DNA of 44,169 nucleotides, from positions 1 to 44,169 of the forward strand of contig JAGBHM010000035.1 of the NCBI GenBank assembly GCA_017935505.1. Direction: 5' to 3'. Each line of letters opens with the position of its first letter. Within the stretch, counting starts at the first letter, position 1. Position numbers and translations under genes: made by a program. This stretch comes from Bacteroidales bacterium (GTDB lineage: Bacteria; Bacteroidota; Bacteroidia; Bacteroidales; UBA932). Under the pieces are notes generated by a model, which was given only the letters and a program-made list of their open reading frames with translations, did no database searches and had not been told where the DNA came from. Below are positions 33,684 to 41,833 of the stretch, one piece after another.

Positions 33684-34067
33684 ATGGAAAAAGAGAAACT
33701 TTTCGATTGGGCTGCGAAGTGCAGTTTTGCAGTTACAATATGTGACTGCAATGCCGATGTGATTTATATGAACAGCAAGTCAAAGGCAACTTTTGAGAAA
33801 TATGGAAATATGATAGGCCGTAATCTGAAAGGGTGCCACTCCCCAAAATCGTGGGAGACAATAACAAAGATGCTTTCAGAGGGGAGCGGCAACTCGTATA
33901 CAATTACAAAAAATGGAGTGAATAAGCTGATACACCAGACTCCATGGTTTACAGATGATGTAAATGAGGGCATATTGCTCAAAGATGGCAGGATTGTTGG
34001 AGGCCTTGTTGAATTATCAATAGAGCTTCCATCTGATATGCCTCACTATAACAGGGATTTGCAATAA
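33684..34067 (+). CDS. Single-domain PAS protein
   Basis: A 127-residue cytoplasmic protein that is essentially one PAS domain: FAVTICDCNADVIYMNSKSKATF, the MIGRNLKGCHSP turn, YTITKNGVNKLIHQTPWF and a final strand VGGLVELSIELP. There is no output domain, signal peptide or TM helix. Such stand-alone PAS proteins are common in anaerobic Bacteroidota and Firmicutes, with unknown ligand. Two cysteines early in the domain (ICDC) and one in the CHSP turn are possible redox or ligand sites. It is followed after 20 bases by a VOC-family gene, likely co-transcribed. Confidence 0.82.
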   Translation: MEKEKLFDWAAKCSFAVTICDCNADVIYMNSKSKATFEKYGNMIGRNLKGCHSPKSWETITKMLSEGSGNSYTITKNGVNKLIHQTPWFTDDVNEGILLKDGRIVGGLVELSIELPSDMPHYNRDLQ

Positions 34068-34087
34068 TTGAATTAAAATGGTGCATT

Positions 34088-34471
34088 ATGGGAAAATTTA
34101 GATTTGAACACAACAATATCAATGTAAGGGATCTGGAGAAGAGCCTGAAATTTTATGAAGAGGCTCTGGAGCTCAAAGAGAGCAGGCGCATTGTGCCGGA
34201 GGATGGCTCATTTATAATAGTGTATCTATCTGATGGACAGACTGATCATCTTCTTGAACTTACATGGTTGAGAGATTGGGACAGACCATATAATTTGGGT
34301 GATAATGAATTTCACCTCGCTTTCAGGGTGGAGGATTACGATGCGGCACACCAGTTGCATAAAGAGATGGGGTGCATTTGTTATGAAAACCCTGGCATGG
34401 GCATATACTTCATCAATGATCCCGACGGTTATTGGTTGGAAATCATGCCGGTAAGGATGAAAAACGAGTAG
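34088..34471 (+). CDS. VOC-superfamily protein (glyoxalase I-like)
   Basis: A 127-residue vicinal-oxygen-chelate fold protein. Metal-ligand candidates fit the glyoxalase I pattern: His8 in FEHNNINV, Glu in LLELTW, His in FHLAF, Glu in YWLEIMP near the end. The two beta-alpha-beta-beta-beta modules are recognisable, with LEKSLKFYEEALEL after the first strand. It is probably a lactoylglutathione-lyase-like or related lyase, but the substrate cannot be assigned, since glutathione is absent from most anaerobic Bacteroidales. It sits between the PAS gene and the M28 peptidase gene with gaps of about 20 bases. Confidence 0.88.
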   Translation: MGKFRFEHNNINVRDLEKSLKFYEEALELKESRRIVPEDGSFIIVYLSDGQTDHLLELTWLRDWDRPYNLGDNEFHLAFRVEDYDAAHQLHKEMGCICYENPGMGIYFINDPDGYWLEIMPVRMKNE

Positions 34472-34493
34472 ATTAACTTTATAGTTCGGTAAT

Positions 34494-35882
34494 ATGGCAA
34501 GCGGATTGGCAAAAAAAATGGTGTGCAGAGTTATTTTGGCTGTATTGGTGTCGGCCTCTTTTGTTTTTAATTCAGAAACCCTTCATGCGCAATTTATGCG
34601 GGGCAATGTGAATGGTCTGGAGAGGGATCTCAAGAGGCATGTTGAGTTTATGGCAGCCGATTCGCTACAGGGAAGAGCTGCCGGCAGCAAAGGAGAGCTG
34701 TCGGTGGCCAGATATATATATGATGAGCTGGAGAAGGCTGGCCTGATACTCCTCTCGCCACGGGATGGTGAAGATTTTTATATGGCGGGCAACCCTGCCG
34801 GAACATCTGCAGATACTCTGCACTCAAGGAATGTTCTGGCTCTGGTACAGGGCTATGATCCTGAACTCAAAAATGAATTTGTTGTAATAGGGGCCCATAT
34901 CGACCATTTGGGTGTAAACAAAGTTACTGTTGACGGCAAGGAGGTGGTGCAGATATATTCAGGCGCAGACGACAATGCCTCTGGCGTTGCTGCGCTGATT
35001 GAAATTGCAAAACAGGTCCAGCAGAACAGCTTTATGTTCAGACGCTCAATTATTTTTGCCTTTTTTGGAGCAGAAGAGGTGGGCATGGCTGGCAGCTGGT
35101 ATTTCCTAAACCGCTCCTTTTCCGATGTCGACAAGATTGTGATGATGATAAACCTGGATATGATAGGCCGTAGCAGTGGTGGAAATGGTTTCAAGGTCTT
35201 TACAGGCGTATACAATCTCGAACTCAACACAATAGTGGCCCAGCTCTCCCAAAGGCCGTTGAGCCTGCAGCCGGAGCTGGTAACAACCGACTATTTTCCG
35301 TCGGACCACAGGTTATTCCACGAAAAGGGTATCCCTATAGCACTCTTTACAACAGGTGTGCATAGAGATTACCACACACCGAGGGATATTCCTGCTGCTC
35401 TTGATTATAACCAGATGGAGAAGATTTCTGAATTTGCCTATGCTCTTGCCCAGCATGTGGCCAATATGGATGACCGCGTTTCGAAAGGACTGAAGAGTGA
35501 GCAGGCCTCGACAGCAACAGGTGATTCCGGATATTATACACAGCATGATGTTGACAAAAGGGCAACATTCCTGCACGGAGATGAGCGCCAGTTCCTCGAG
35601 AAATGGGTATATCCATATATAAAATATCCCGACAGTGCAATAAAGGCAGGCGAGAGCGGCCGTGTATTTGTCGAGTTCATTATAGAGAAAAACGGCCGTG
35701 TTACAGATGTGGTGGTGACCAGAGGTGTCAACGATGAACTGGATGCTGAGGTGGTAAAGGTTGTATCGGCCTCTCCAAAATGGAAACCGGCAGTGTTGAA
35801 CGGTAAAAATGTGAGAGTTAAGACTTCGGTTGCCGTAGATTTCAAATTGTCCAAGAATGCGGAGTTCAAACTAAAGAAATAG
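34494..35882 (+). CDS. Exported M28-family metallopeptidase with C-terminal TonB-like domain
   Basis: A 462-residue exported protein. Signal peptide (about 1-32, HAQ), then an M28 zinc aminopeptidase domain with ligand candidates H135 (GAHIDHLG), D159/D160 (SGADDNASG), E194/E195 (FGAEEVG), D222 (INLDMIGR) and H294 (RDYHTPRD). From about residue 385 to 455 it carries a second domain (AGESGRVFVEFIIEKNGRV ... ASPKWKPAVLNGK ... KTSVAVDFKL) with the pattern of the TonB C-terminal domain as found in Bacteroidota. The peptidase should act in the periplasm. There is no N-terminal membrane anchor of TonB type. A one-mismatch -7 element (TAACTTTA, 34474-34481) is just upstream. Confidence 0.9.
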   Translation: MASGLAKKMVCRVILAVLVSASFVFNSETLHAQFMRGNVNGLERDLKRHVEFMAADSLQGRAAGSKGELSVARYIYDELEKAGLILLSPRDGEDFYMAGNPAGTSADTLHSRNVLALVQGYDPELKNEFVVIGAHIDHLGVNKVTVDGKEVVQIYSGADDNASGVAALIEIAKQVQQNSFMFRRSIIFAFFGAEEVGMAGSWYFLNRSFSDVDKIVMMINLDMIGRSSGGNGFKVFTGVYNLELNTIVAQLSQRPLSLQPELVTTDYFPSDHRLFHEKGIPIALFTTGVHRDYHTPRDIPAALDYNQMEKISEFAYALAQHVANMDDRVSKGLKSEQASTATGDSGYYTQHDVDKRATFLHGDERQFLEKWVYPYIKYPDSAIKAGESGRVFVEFIIEKNGRVTDVVVTRGVNDELDAEVVKVVSASPKWKPAVLNGKNVRVKTSVAVDFKLSKNAEFKLKK

Positions 35883-35895
35883 AGATATTTTTTTA

Positions 35896-35903
35896 TAACT
35901 TTG
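35896..35903 (+). promoter_or_regulatory. -7 element (TAACTTTG) of leuS
   Basis: Exact TAnnTTTG match 24 bases before the leuS ATG, immediately followed by the leader hairpin. Confidence 0.55.
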
Positions 35904-35924
35904 CCAGCTATAATAAATAGCTGG
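35904..35924 (+). promoter_or_regulatory. Leader hairpin in front of leuS
   Basis: CCAGCTAT (35904-35911) and ATAGCTGG (35917-35924) form a perfect 8-bp stem with loop AATAA. It fills the space between the -7 element and the ATG, ending two bases before the start codon. It could be a DNA operator or an RNA structure limiting translation. Confidence 0.5.
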
Positions 35925-35926
35925 AA

Positions 35927-38680
35927 ATGGAATACAATTTTATAGAAATTGAGAAGAAGTGGCAGGCATATTGGGCAGCCAACAAAACTTTTGAAGTTGA
36001 TGCAGATCCTTCAAAACCTAAATATTATGTATTGGATATGTTCCCATATCCATCAGGTGCCGGACTCCATGTGGGACATCCGCTGGGTTACATAGCAAGT
36101 GACATATACAGCCGTTACAAGAGATTGAGGGGTTTCAATGTGCTTCACCCTATGGGATATGATGCATTTGGTTTGCCTGCTGAACAGTACGCTATACAGA
36201 CCGGACAGCATCCGGCGACAACTACAGAGAACAATATCAACCGATATAGGGAGCAGATGGACAGAATCGGCTTCTCTTATGACTGGAGCCGTGAGGTGCG
36301 TACATGTGATCCAGGATACTACAAATGGACACAGTGGGCATTCCTGCAGATGTTCAAGCACTACTACAACAACGATACAAATAAGGCAGAGCCTATAGAT
36401 CAGCTCATCTCCATTTTTGAGAAGGAGGGTAACCTCTATGTAAATGCAGCCTGTGGTGATGTGGCCAAGTTTGATGCAGCGCAATGGAATGCTTTTTCTG
36501 AGAAGGAGAAGAGCGATGTGCTGATGCAGTACAGAATTGCATATCAGGGCGAGACCTCTGTAAACTGGTGTGCAAAATTGGGAACTGTGTTGGCAAACGA
36601 TGAGGTTCAAGGCGGACTTTCAATCAGGGGTGGCTATCCTGTAGAGCAGAAGAAGATGAAACAATGGCAATTGAGAGTTTCTGCCTATGCGGAGCGCCTG
36701 CTTCAGGATATGGACCAGTTGCAGTGGACAGATTCCCTCAAAGATATGCAGAGAAACTGGATTGGAAAATCACAGGGCGCTGAGATGGTCTTTAAGGTTG
36801 GTGATTATGATATGACCATCTTTACAACCCGTGCCGACACTGTATTTGGAGTTACATTTATGGTTCTTGCCCCAGAGAGCGAGTGGGTTGAGAAACTTAC
36901 AACTCCTGAGCAGAAGGAGGCTGTGGAGGCATATCTGAAAGAGGCCAAGAAGAAGACTGAGCGTGAAAGAATGGCCGAGACACGTAAAGTTACAGGTGTA
37001 TTCACCGGATCATATGCTGTAAATCCTCTTACAAATGAGCAGGTTCCGGTTTGGGTAAGTGAATATGTACTTGCCGGTTATGGAACAGGTGCCATTATGG
37101 CTGTACCTGCACACGACAGCCGTGACTATGCTTTCGCAAAACAGTTCAATCTCCCTATAATACCTCTTATTGAGGGTTGTGATGTGAGCCAGGAGAGCTT
37201 TGATGCAAAAGAGGGTATCATGTGCAACTCTGGATTCCTGAATGGAATGACTGTTAAAGAGGCAATTCCTGCTGCCATAGATTACGTTGAAAAGATGGGC
37301 ATCGGACACCGTAAGATCAATTACCGTTTGAGAGATGCAATCTTCTCACGCCAGAGATATTGGGGAGAGCCATTCCCTATCTACTACAAGGATGGTATAC
37401 CTACACCGGTTCCAGAAGAGGAGCTTCCTTTACAGTTGCCTGAGATAGACAAATTCCTCCCAACCGAAAGTGGTGAACCGCCATTGGCAAGGGCTGAGAA
37501 TTGGACATATAATGGTTATCCTCTGGAAACCAGTACTATGCCTGGTTTTGCAGGCAGTAGCGCATACTATCTCAGATATATGGATCCTCATAATGATTCT
37601 GCCCTTGTTAGCGCTGAAGCTGATGGCTATTGGAGGAATGTGGATCTCTATATAGGTGGAACAGAGCATGCTACAGGTCACCTTATCTATTCTCGATTCT
37701 GGAACAAATTCCTCTATGACATGGGTTGTGTTGTGGAGAAAGAACCTTTCCAGAAGCTGATCAACCAGGGTATGATTCAGGGACGTTCAAATTTTGTATA
37801 CAGAATCAAGAATACCAATACTTTTGTTTCACTTGGCCTGAAAGATCAGTACGACACTACAGAGATACATGTGGATGTGAATATTGTAAACAATGACAAA
37901 CTCGATATAGAGGCATTTAAGAACTGGATGCCGGATTATGCTACTGCAGAGTTTATCCTTGAAGATGGCGAGTATATTTGCGGTTACGCTGTTGAGAAGA
38001 TGAGCAAGAGTATGTTCAATGTGGTGAATCCTGACAACATCTGCAGAGATTATGGTGCCGATACACTGCGTCTGTATGAGATGTTCCTAGGACCTCTTGA
38101 GCAGTCAAAACCATGGGATACCAAAGGAATTGATGGTGTAAACCGCTTCTTGAGAAAGTTGTGGAAGATGTTCTTCAACAGGGAGGGTGCTCTCTGTGTT
38201 ACCGATGAAAAACCGTCGGCAGCAGAGTTGAAGTCATTGCATAAACTTATAAAGAAAGTGGGTGATGATATTGAGGCATTCTCTTTCAATACATCTGTAA
38301 GTGCCTTCATGATTGCATTGAACGAGTTGAATGACCTCAAATCACACAACAAGGAGATTCTTGAGAATATACTTGTGCTGCTTTCACCGTTTGCACCGCA
38401 TATTACTGAGGAGTTGTGGAGCATATTGGGACATGAGCAAAGCATCTCATATGCAAAATTCCCTGAGTATGTTGAGGCCTATACCATTGAGAATTCATTT
38501 GAGTATCCGGTATCATTCAATGGCAAGATGAGGTTCAAACTCGAATTGTCAAGAAGCCTGTCTCCAAAAGAGGTTGAGGAGATTGTGAGGGCAAACGAAA
38601 ACACAGCAAAATATCTTGGCGGAAATACAATCAAGAAGGTGATTGTTGTTCCTTCAAAAATTATAAATATCGTTTGTTAA
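35927..38680 (+). CDS. leuS: Leucyl-tRNA synthetase
   Basis: A 917-residue class Ia synthetase that charges tRNA-Leu. The HIGH equivalent is HVGH in [18 protein letters not shown]. The editing (CP1) domain contains the threonine-rich [15 protein letters not shown] and the [20 protein letters not shown] block. KMSKS is near residue 691 ([16 protein letters not shown]), followed by the anticodon-binding helices and a C-terminal domain ending normally. Length is somewhat greater than the roughly 860 of E. coli, as usual in Bacteroidota. Its own -7 element and a leader hairpin precede it. A YitT gene starts 12 bases downstream. Confidence 0.98.
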   Translation: MEYNFIEIEKKWQAYWAANKTFEVDADPSKPKYYVLDMFPYPSGAGLHVGHPLGYIASDIYSRYKRLRGFNVLHPMGYDAFGLPAEQYAIQTGQHPATTTENNINRYREQMDRIGFSYDWSREVRTCDPGYYKWTQWAFLQMFKHYYNNDTNKAEPIDQLISIFEKEGNLYVNAACGDVAKFDAAQWNAFSEKEKSDVLMQYRIAYQGETSVNWCAKLGTVLANDEVQGGLSIRGGYPVEQKKMKQWQLRVSAYAERLLQDMDQLQWTDSLKDMQRNWIGKSQGAEMVFKVGDYDMTIFTTRADTVFGVTFMVLAPESEWVEKLTTPEQKEAVEAYLKEAKKKTERERMAETRKVTGVFTGSYAVNPLTNEQVPVWVSEYVLAGYGTGAIMAVPAHDSRDYAFAKQFNLPIIPLIEGCDVSQESFDAKEGIMCNSGFLNGMTVKEAIPAAIDYVEKMGIGHRKINYRLRDAIFSRQRYWGEPFPIYYKDGIPTPVPEEELPLQLPEIDKFLPTESGEPPLARAENWTYNGYPLETSTMPGFAGSSAYYLRYMDPHNDSALVSAEADGYWRNVDLYIGGTEHATGHLIYSRFWNKFLYDMGCVVEKEPFQKLINQGMIQGRSNFVYRIKNTNTFVSLGLKDQYDTTEIHVDVNIVNNDKLDIEAFKNWMPDYATAEFILEDGEYICGYAVEKMSKSMFNVVNPDNICRDYGADTLRLYEMFLGPLEQSKPWDTKGIDGVNRFLRKLWKMFFNREGALCVTDEKPSAAELKSLHKLIKKVGDDIEAFSFNTSVSAFMIALNELNDLKSHNKEILENILVLLSPFAPHITEELWSILGHEQSISYAKFPEYVEAYTIENSFEYPVSFNGKMRFKLELSRSLSPKEVEEIVRANENTAKYLGGNTIKKVIVVPSKIINIVC

Positions 38681-38691
38681 ATTGTTTGACA

Positions 38692-39618
38692 ATGTTTGGT
38701 GATAAAGTATTCAAATTGATCAAGACCTATCTGATCCTGACAATAGGTGTATTTTTATATGCTTTCAGCTGGATTGCCTTCATTATACCTAAAGGCATTG
38801 CCGGAGGTGGCGTAACAGGTATTTCTTCAATTATATATTATGCAACCGACGGGCTGCTGCCGATATCACTTTCATATCTGGTGATAAATGTGGCACTCAT
38901 TACCATCGGTACCATAATATTGGGCAAGGGTTTTGGATTTAAAACCATATATTGCATATTGTGTGCTTCATTGATGTTTGAGGTGCTGCCTCAGTTTGAG
39001 TGGATCACAACGCTGTCTGATATTCCTGACAAATTTATAAATGCCATAATTGGAGGAGCTCTGAGTGCATTCGGTATTGCTGCGATATTCATGCAGGGCG
39101 GAAGCACCGGAGGCACCGATATTATTGCGATAGTATTGTCGAAATACAGAGACAGCTCACCGGGCAAGATTTTCATGTATTGCGATCTTATCATTATCGG
39201 ATCAATTCTGGTACTGCCTGGAAAAGGATTGCAGGATGTGGTTTATGGTTACATAGTGATGGTTTCCTTCACATACCTGCTCGACCAATTGCTTACAGGA
39301 GCCAAGCAGTCGGTGCAGATTATAATATTCTCATCCAAATATAAGGAGATAGGAGATATGCTTATAACCAGTATGGACAGGGGTGTTACCGCGCTGGATT
39401 CTGTCGGCTGGTATTCTCAGCAGGAGGGAAAAGTGCTTATAGTCATTGCACGCAAACAACAGTTGCCTCAGATTACAGCCTCCATCAAAGAGGTAGACCA
39501 TAAAGCTTTCATATCGGTATCTTCGGTAATGGGCGTTTATGGTGAAGGCTTTGAGAAGGTGAAGGCAAGATTGAAAAAAGACAAGAAAGGTGGCCTGATG
39601 AAATTCATGCAAGAATAG
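38692..39618 (+). CDS. YitT-family (DUF2179) membrane protein, copy 1
   Basis: A 308-residue protein with about five N-terminal TM helices (YLILTIGVFLYAFSWIAFIIP; GIAGGGVTGISSIIYYA; LPISLSYLVINVALITIGTIIL and following) and a cytoplasmic C-terminal DUF2179 domain (SVQIIIFSSKYKEIGDMLITSMDRGVTAL ... VSSVMGVYGEGFEKVK). The glycine-rich motifs GIAGGGVTGI and GGSTGGTDIIAI are family hallmarks. Transport function is suspected but not shown. ATG 38692 was chosen over TTG 38674, which lies inside leuS. It lies 12 bases after leuS and 17 bases before a paralogue. Confidence 0.92.
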   Translation: MFGDKVFKLIKTYLILTIGVFLYAFSWIAFIIPKGIAGGGVTGISSIIYYATDGLLPISLSYLVINVALITIGTIILGKGFGFKTIYCILCASLMFEVLPQFEWITTLSDIPDKFINAIIGGALSAFGIAAIFMQGGSTGGTDIIAIVLSKYRDSSPGKIFMYCDLIIIGSILVLPGKGLQDVVYGYIVMVSFTYLLDQLLTGAKQSVQIIIFSSKYKEIGDMLITSMDRGVTALDSVGWYSQQEGKVLIVIARKQQLPQITASIKEVDHKAFISVSSVMGVYGEGFEKVKARLKKDKKGGLMKFMQE

Positions 39619-39635
39619 TTAGGAGACAAATTAAA

Positions 39636-40574
39636 ATGAAATTGAATATTAAGAGTATTCTGGGAGAGTTTAAGGCCTATGTTGTAATAACCATAGGTCT
39701 TCTCTGTTATGTGTTGGGTTGGGATATCTTTTTGCTTCCCAACAGTATGGTTGGTGGTGGTGTAACCGGTATTGCGGCGGTGCTGCTCTATGCATTCGGT
39801 ATACCGGTGAGTTACTCATTCTTTGTAATAAACCTGATTCTGTTGCTGATCGCACTGAAGGTGCTGGGCAAAGGATTTGGAATTAAGACAGTCTATGCGA
39901 TAATTGTAACATCAGTCTTCTTTGATGTGGTTCCAAACTATCTTCCTGAAGCTTTCATTCAGGAGATTGCTGTGAGCAACGGAAAACTGTTGTGCGCAAT
40001 TTTTGGTGGAGTGATTTCTGGCTTGGGAATAGGTATCTGCTTCTCAAATGGCGGAAGCACCGGAGGTACCGATATCATTGCGCTGATGATAACAAAGTAC
40101 AAGAATGTTTCGGCTGGAAGAATTATACTTATAATAGATATATTCATAATAGCTTCCTCTTTCCTTCTCCCGGCAAAGGAGATATTGGATAGTGCCGGTA
40201 ATGTTATTGGAGTGGAGAGTATAGGTATGCGCTTTGCAACGGTGCTTTACGGCTATATACTCATAATGGCCTGTAGTTTTACTATTGACCTCTTTGTTTC
40301 GGGTACAAAACAGTCGCTGCAGGTGTTCATATTTTCACGCAAATATGGGGAGATTGCAGATTCTATCATCTCAGATATAGGACGTGGCGTAACCCTTATA
40401 GATGCACAGGGATGGTATACAAAAAGTGAAAGCAAGATTGTTATGGTGGTGGTGAGGAAGACAGACATCAACATGATATATAAAATTGTAAAGGCTGTTG
40501 ACAAGGATGCTTTCATGTCGGTGGGCAGTGTTACCGGTGTTTACGGAAAGGGTTTTGACGAAATAAAGAAATAA
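39636..40574 (+). CDS. YitT-family (DUF2179) membrane protein, copy 2
   Basis: A 312-residue paralogue of the preceding gene, with the same architecture: TM helices (AYVVITIGLLCYVLGWDIFLLP), MVGGGVTGIAAVLLYA, GGSTGGTDIIALMITKYKN, and the C-terminal domain SLQVFIFSRKYGEIADSIISDIGRGVTLID ... VGSVTGVYGKGFDEIK. A short insertion (AKEILDSAGNVIGVESIGM) lies before the last TM helix and is absent from copy 1. The pair probably arose by tandem duplication and may act as a heteromer; that is inference. Confidence 0.92.
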   Translation: MKLNIKSILGEFKAYVVITIGLLCYVLGWDIFLLPNSMVGGGVTGIAAVLLYAFGIPVSYSFFVINLILLLIALKVLGKGFGIKTVYAIIVTSVFFDVVPNYLPEAFIQEIAVSNGKLLCAIFGGVISGLGIGICFSNGGSTGGTDIIALMITKYKNVSAGRIILIIDIFIIASSFLLPAKEILDSAGNVIGVESIGMRFATVLYGYILIMACSFTIDLFVSGTKQSLQVFIFSRKYGEIADSIISDIGRGVTLIDAQGWYTKSESKIVMVVVRKTDINMIYKIVKAVDKDAFMSVGSVTGVYGKGFDEIKK

Positions 40575-40664
40575 TCAGTTCTTCGAAACGGCAAAATAAA
40601 TATGGAATTGAATATTTCTCTTGCCGCAGCGTTGTATCTGATTGAAAATAAGCTTGTCGGTTCG

Positions 40665-40672
40665 TACTTTTG
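40665..40672 (+). promoter_or_regulatory. -7 element (TACTTTTG) of the membrane AraC-type regulator gene, with -33 TTG
   Basis: Exact TAnnTTTG match; TTG at 40642-40644 lies 20 bases upstream. The start ATG is 22 bases downstream. Confidence 0.6.
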
Positions 40673-40693
40673 CGGGTGTTAACCTGTGAAATT

Positions 40694-41833
40694 ATGGAAC
40701 CGACAAATTTCTTTTACAACACCTCCAAGTGGGCAATATTGCTCTTTATCCTCCTCTATTTTGGAGTGAACTGTGCCCTTTTGTACAAAATACTGATAAA
40801 GGGGGAGAAGAGGCGCCAACTGAAAAAGATGCTGTTGGCATTTATTCCCTTTATGGTGCTGGGAATTTATACTCTGGCATTTCATATCAATGGAGCGGAG
40901 ATCCCGGTTTATGGGAATATCTCAATATTCAGTGCAAAACTCTTCATCTGCTCCTCCTTTTTTGTCTTTGTCTTTTTTCAGGCGGTTGGATTTGTTGCCG
41001 ACAAGATTAAGTATTGTTGCATTTACCAGCTGGCCCAATGCATTATATTGGCTGTAACTGATCTGATACATTATATTTCAGGCATGGAGATGCTTGGATA
41101 CACCATTATACTCTCAGTGGTAATAGTTGTTCCTACAATATTTGTCTCTTTCAGAATATTCCAGATTTGTCTGCAGCGGTTCGACACGATGATGCAGATA
41201 TTGAGGCGTGACAACTTCATAGAGGTATGTATTGTAATCTCAACAGTATTATTTTCATCATACGTGATACTCATAACATTGCTTGCCCATACAAGCATAC
41301 TTATGGGAATCATATCGTTGTTGCTTATCTTTTCTCTGCAGATACTGCTGTTCTACAGAGAGTGCCGGGTGCCTGTCTTGAAGAAGAACTATAAGGTTGT
41401 AAAGAGTGAAGGGGAAGATTGTGACATGCTTATGGATGGGCAATCTGCCGATGAATATAAAATTATCCAGAGACTTATTCTGCATTTTGAATCGCATAAG
41501 CCCTATCTCGACAGTGAACTTAAACTGGCTCATGTCTCAAGGCAGATATATACAAACAGAACATATCTTTCGAGAGCCCTCAACCATCGGCTGTCAAAGA
41601 ATTTCAACCAGTTCGTAAACTACTATAGGGTAAAGGAGGCCTGCAGGCTCTATATAGATAACCCTTTGATAAAGATTAATGAAATGAGTGGAAAGAGCGG
41701 TTTCAAAAATCTCTCCTCCTTCTCAACTGCCTTCAGCTTTAATTTGAGATACACCCCGGCCGAATGGTGCAGGGAGGTGCGCAGAAGATTAAACAATAAT
41801 GAGCATGTTACAGTGGAGGACTATTTCAGATAA
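40694..41833 (+). CDS. Membrane-bound AraC-type HTH regulator
   Basis: A 379-residue protein whose first 225 residues hold about six or seven TM helices (KWAILLFILLYFGVNCALLY; LLAFIPFMVLGIYTLAF; further helices to about 222). A cytoplasmic C-terminal AraC-type HTH region (about 265-365) follows: LDSELKLAHVSRQIYTNRTYLSRALNHRLSKNFNQFVNYYRVKEACRLY, then INEMSGKSGFKNLSSFSTAFSFNLRYTPAEW. The usual cytosolic sensor domain is replaced by the membrane part, so it may sense an envelope or membrane-soluble signal. ATG 40694 follows a good promoter; the frame extends upstream to TTG 40670, which lies in the -7 element. Its 3' end overlaps the next AraC-like frame by 35 bases. Confidence 0.88.
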   Translation: MEPTNFFYNTSKWAILLFILLYFGVNCALLYKILIKGEKRRQLKKMLLAFIPFMVLGIYTLAFHINGAEIPVYGNISIFSAKLFICSSFFVFVFFQAVGFVADKIKYCCIYQLAQCIILAVTDLIHYISGMEMLGYTIILSVVIVVPTIFVSFRIFQICLQRFDTMMQILRRDNFIEVCIVISTVLFSSYVILITLLAHTSILMGIISLLLIFSLQILLFYRECRVPVLKKNYKVVKSEGEDCDMLMDGQSADEYKIIQRLILHFESHKPYLDSELKLAHVSRQIYTNRTYLSRALNHRLSKNFNQFVNYYRVKEACRLYIDNPLIKINEMSGKSGFKNLSSFSTAFSFNLRYTPAEWCREVRRRLNNNEHVTVEDYFR

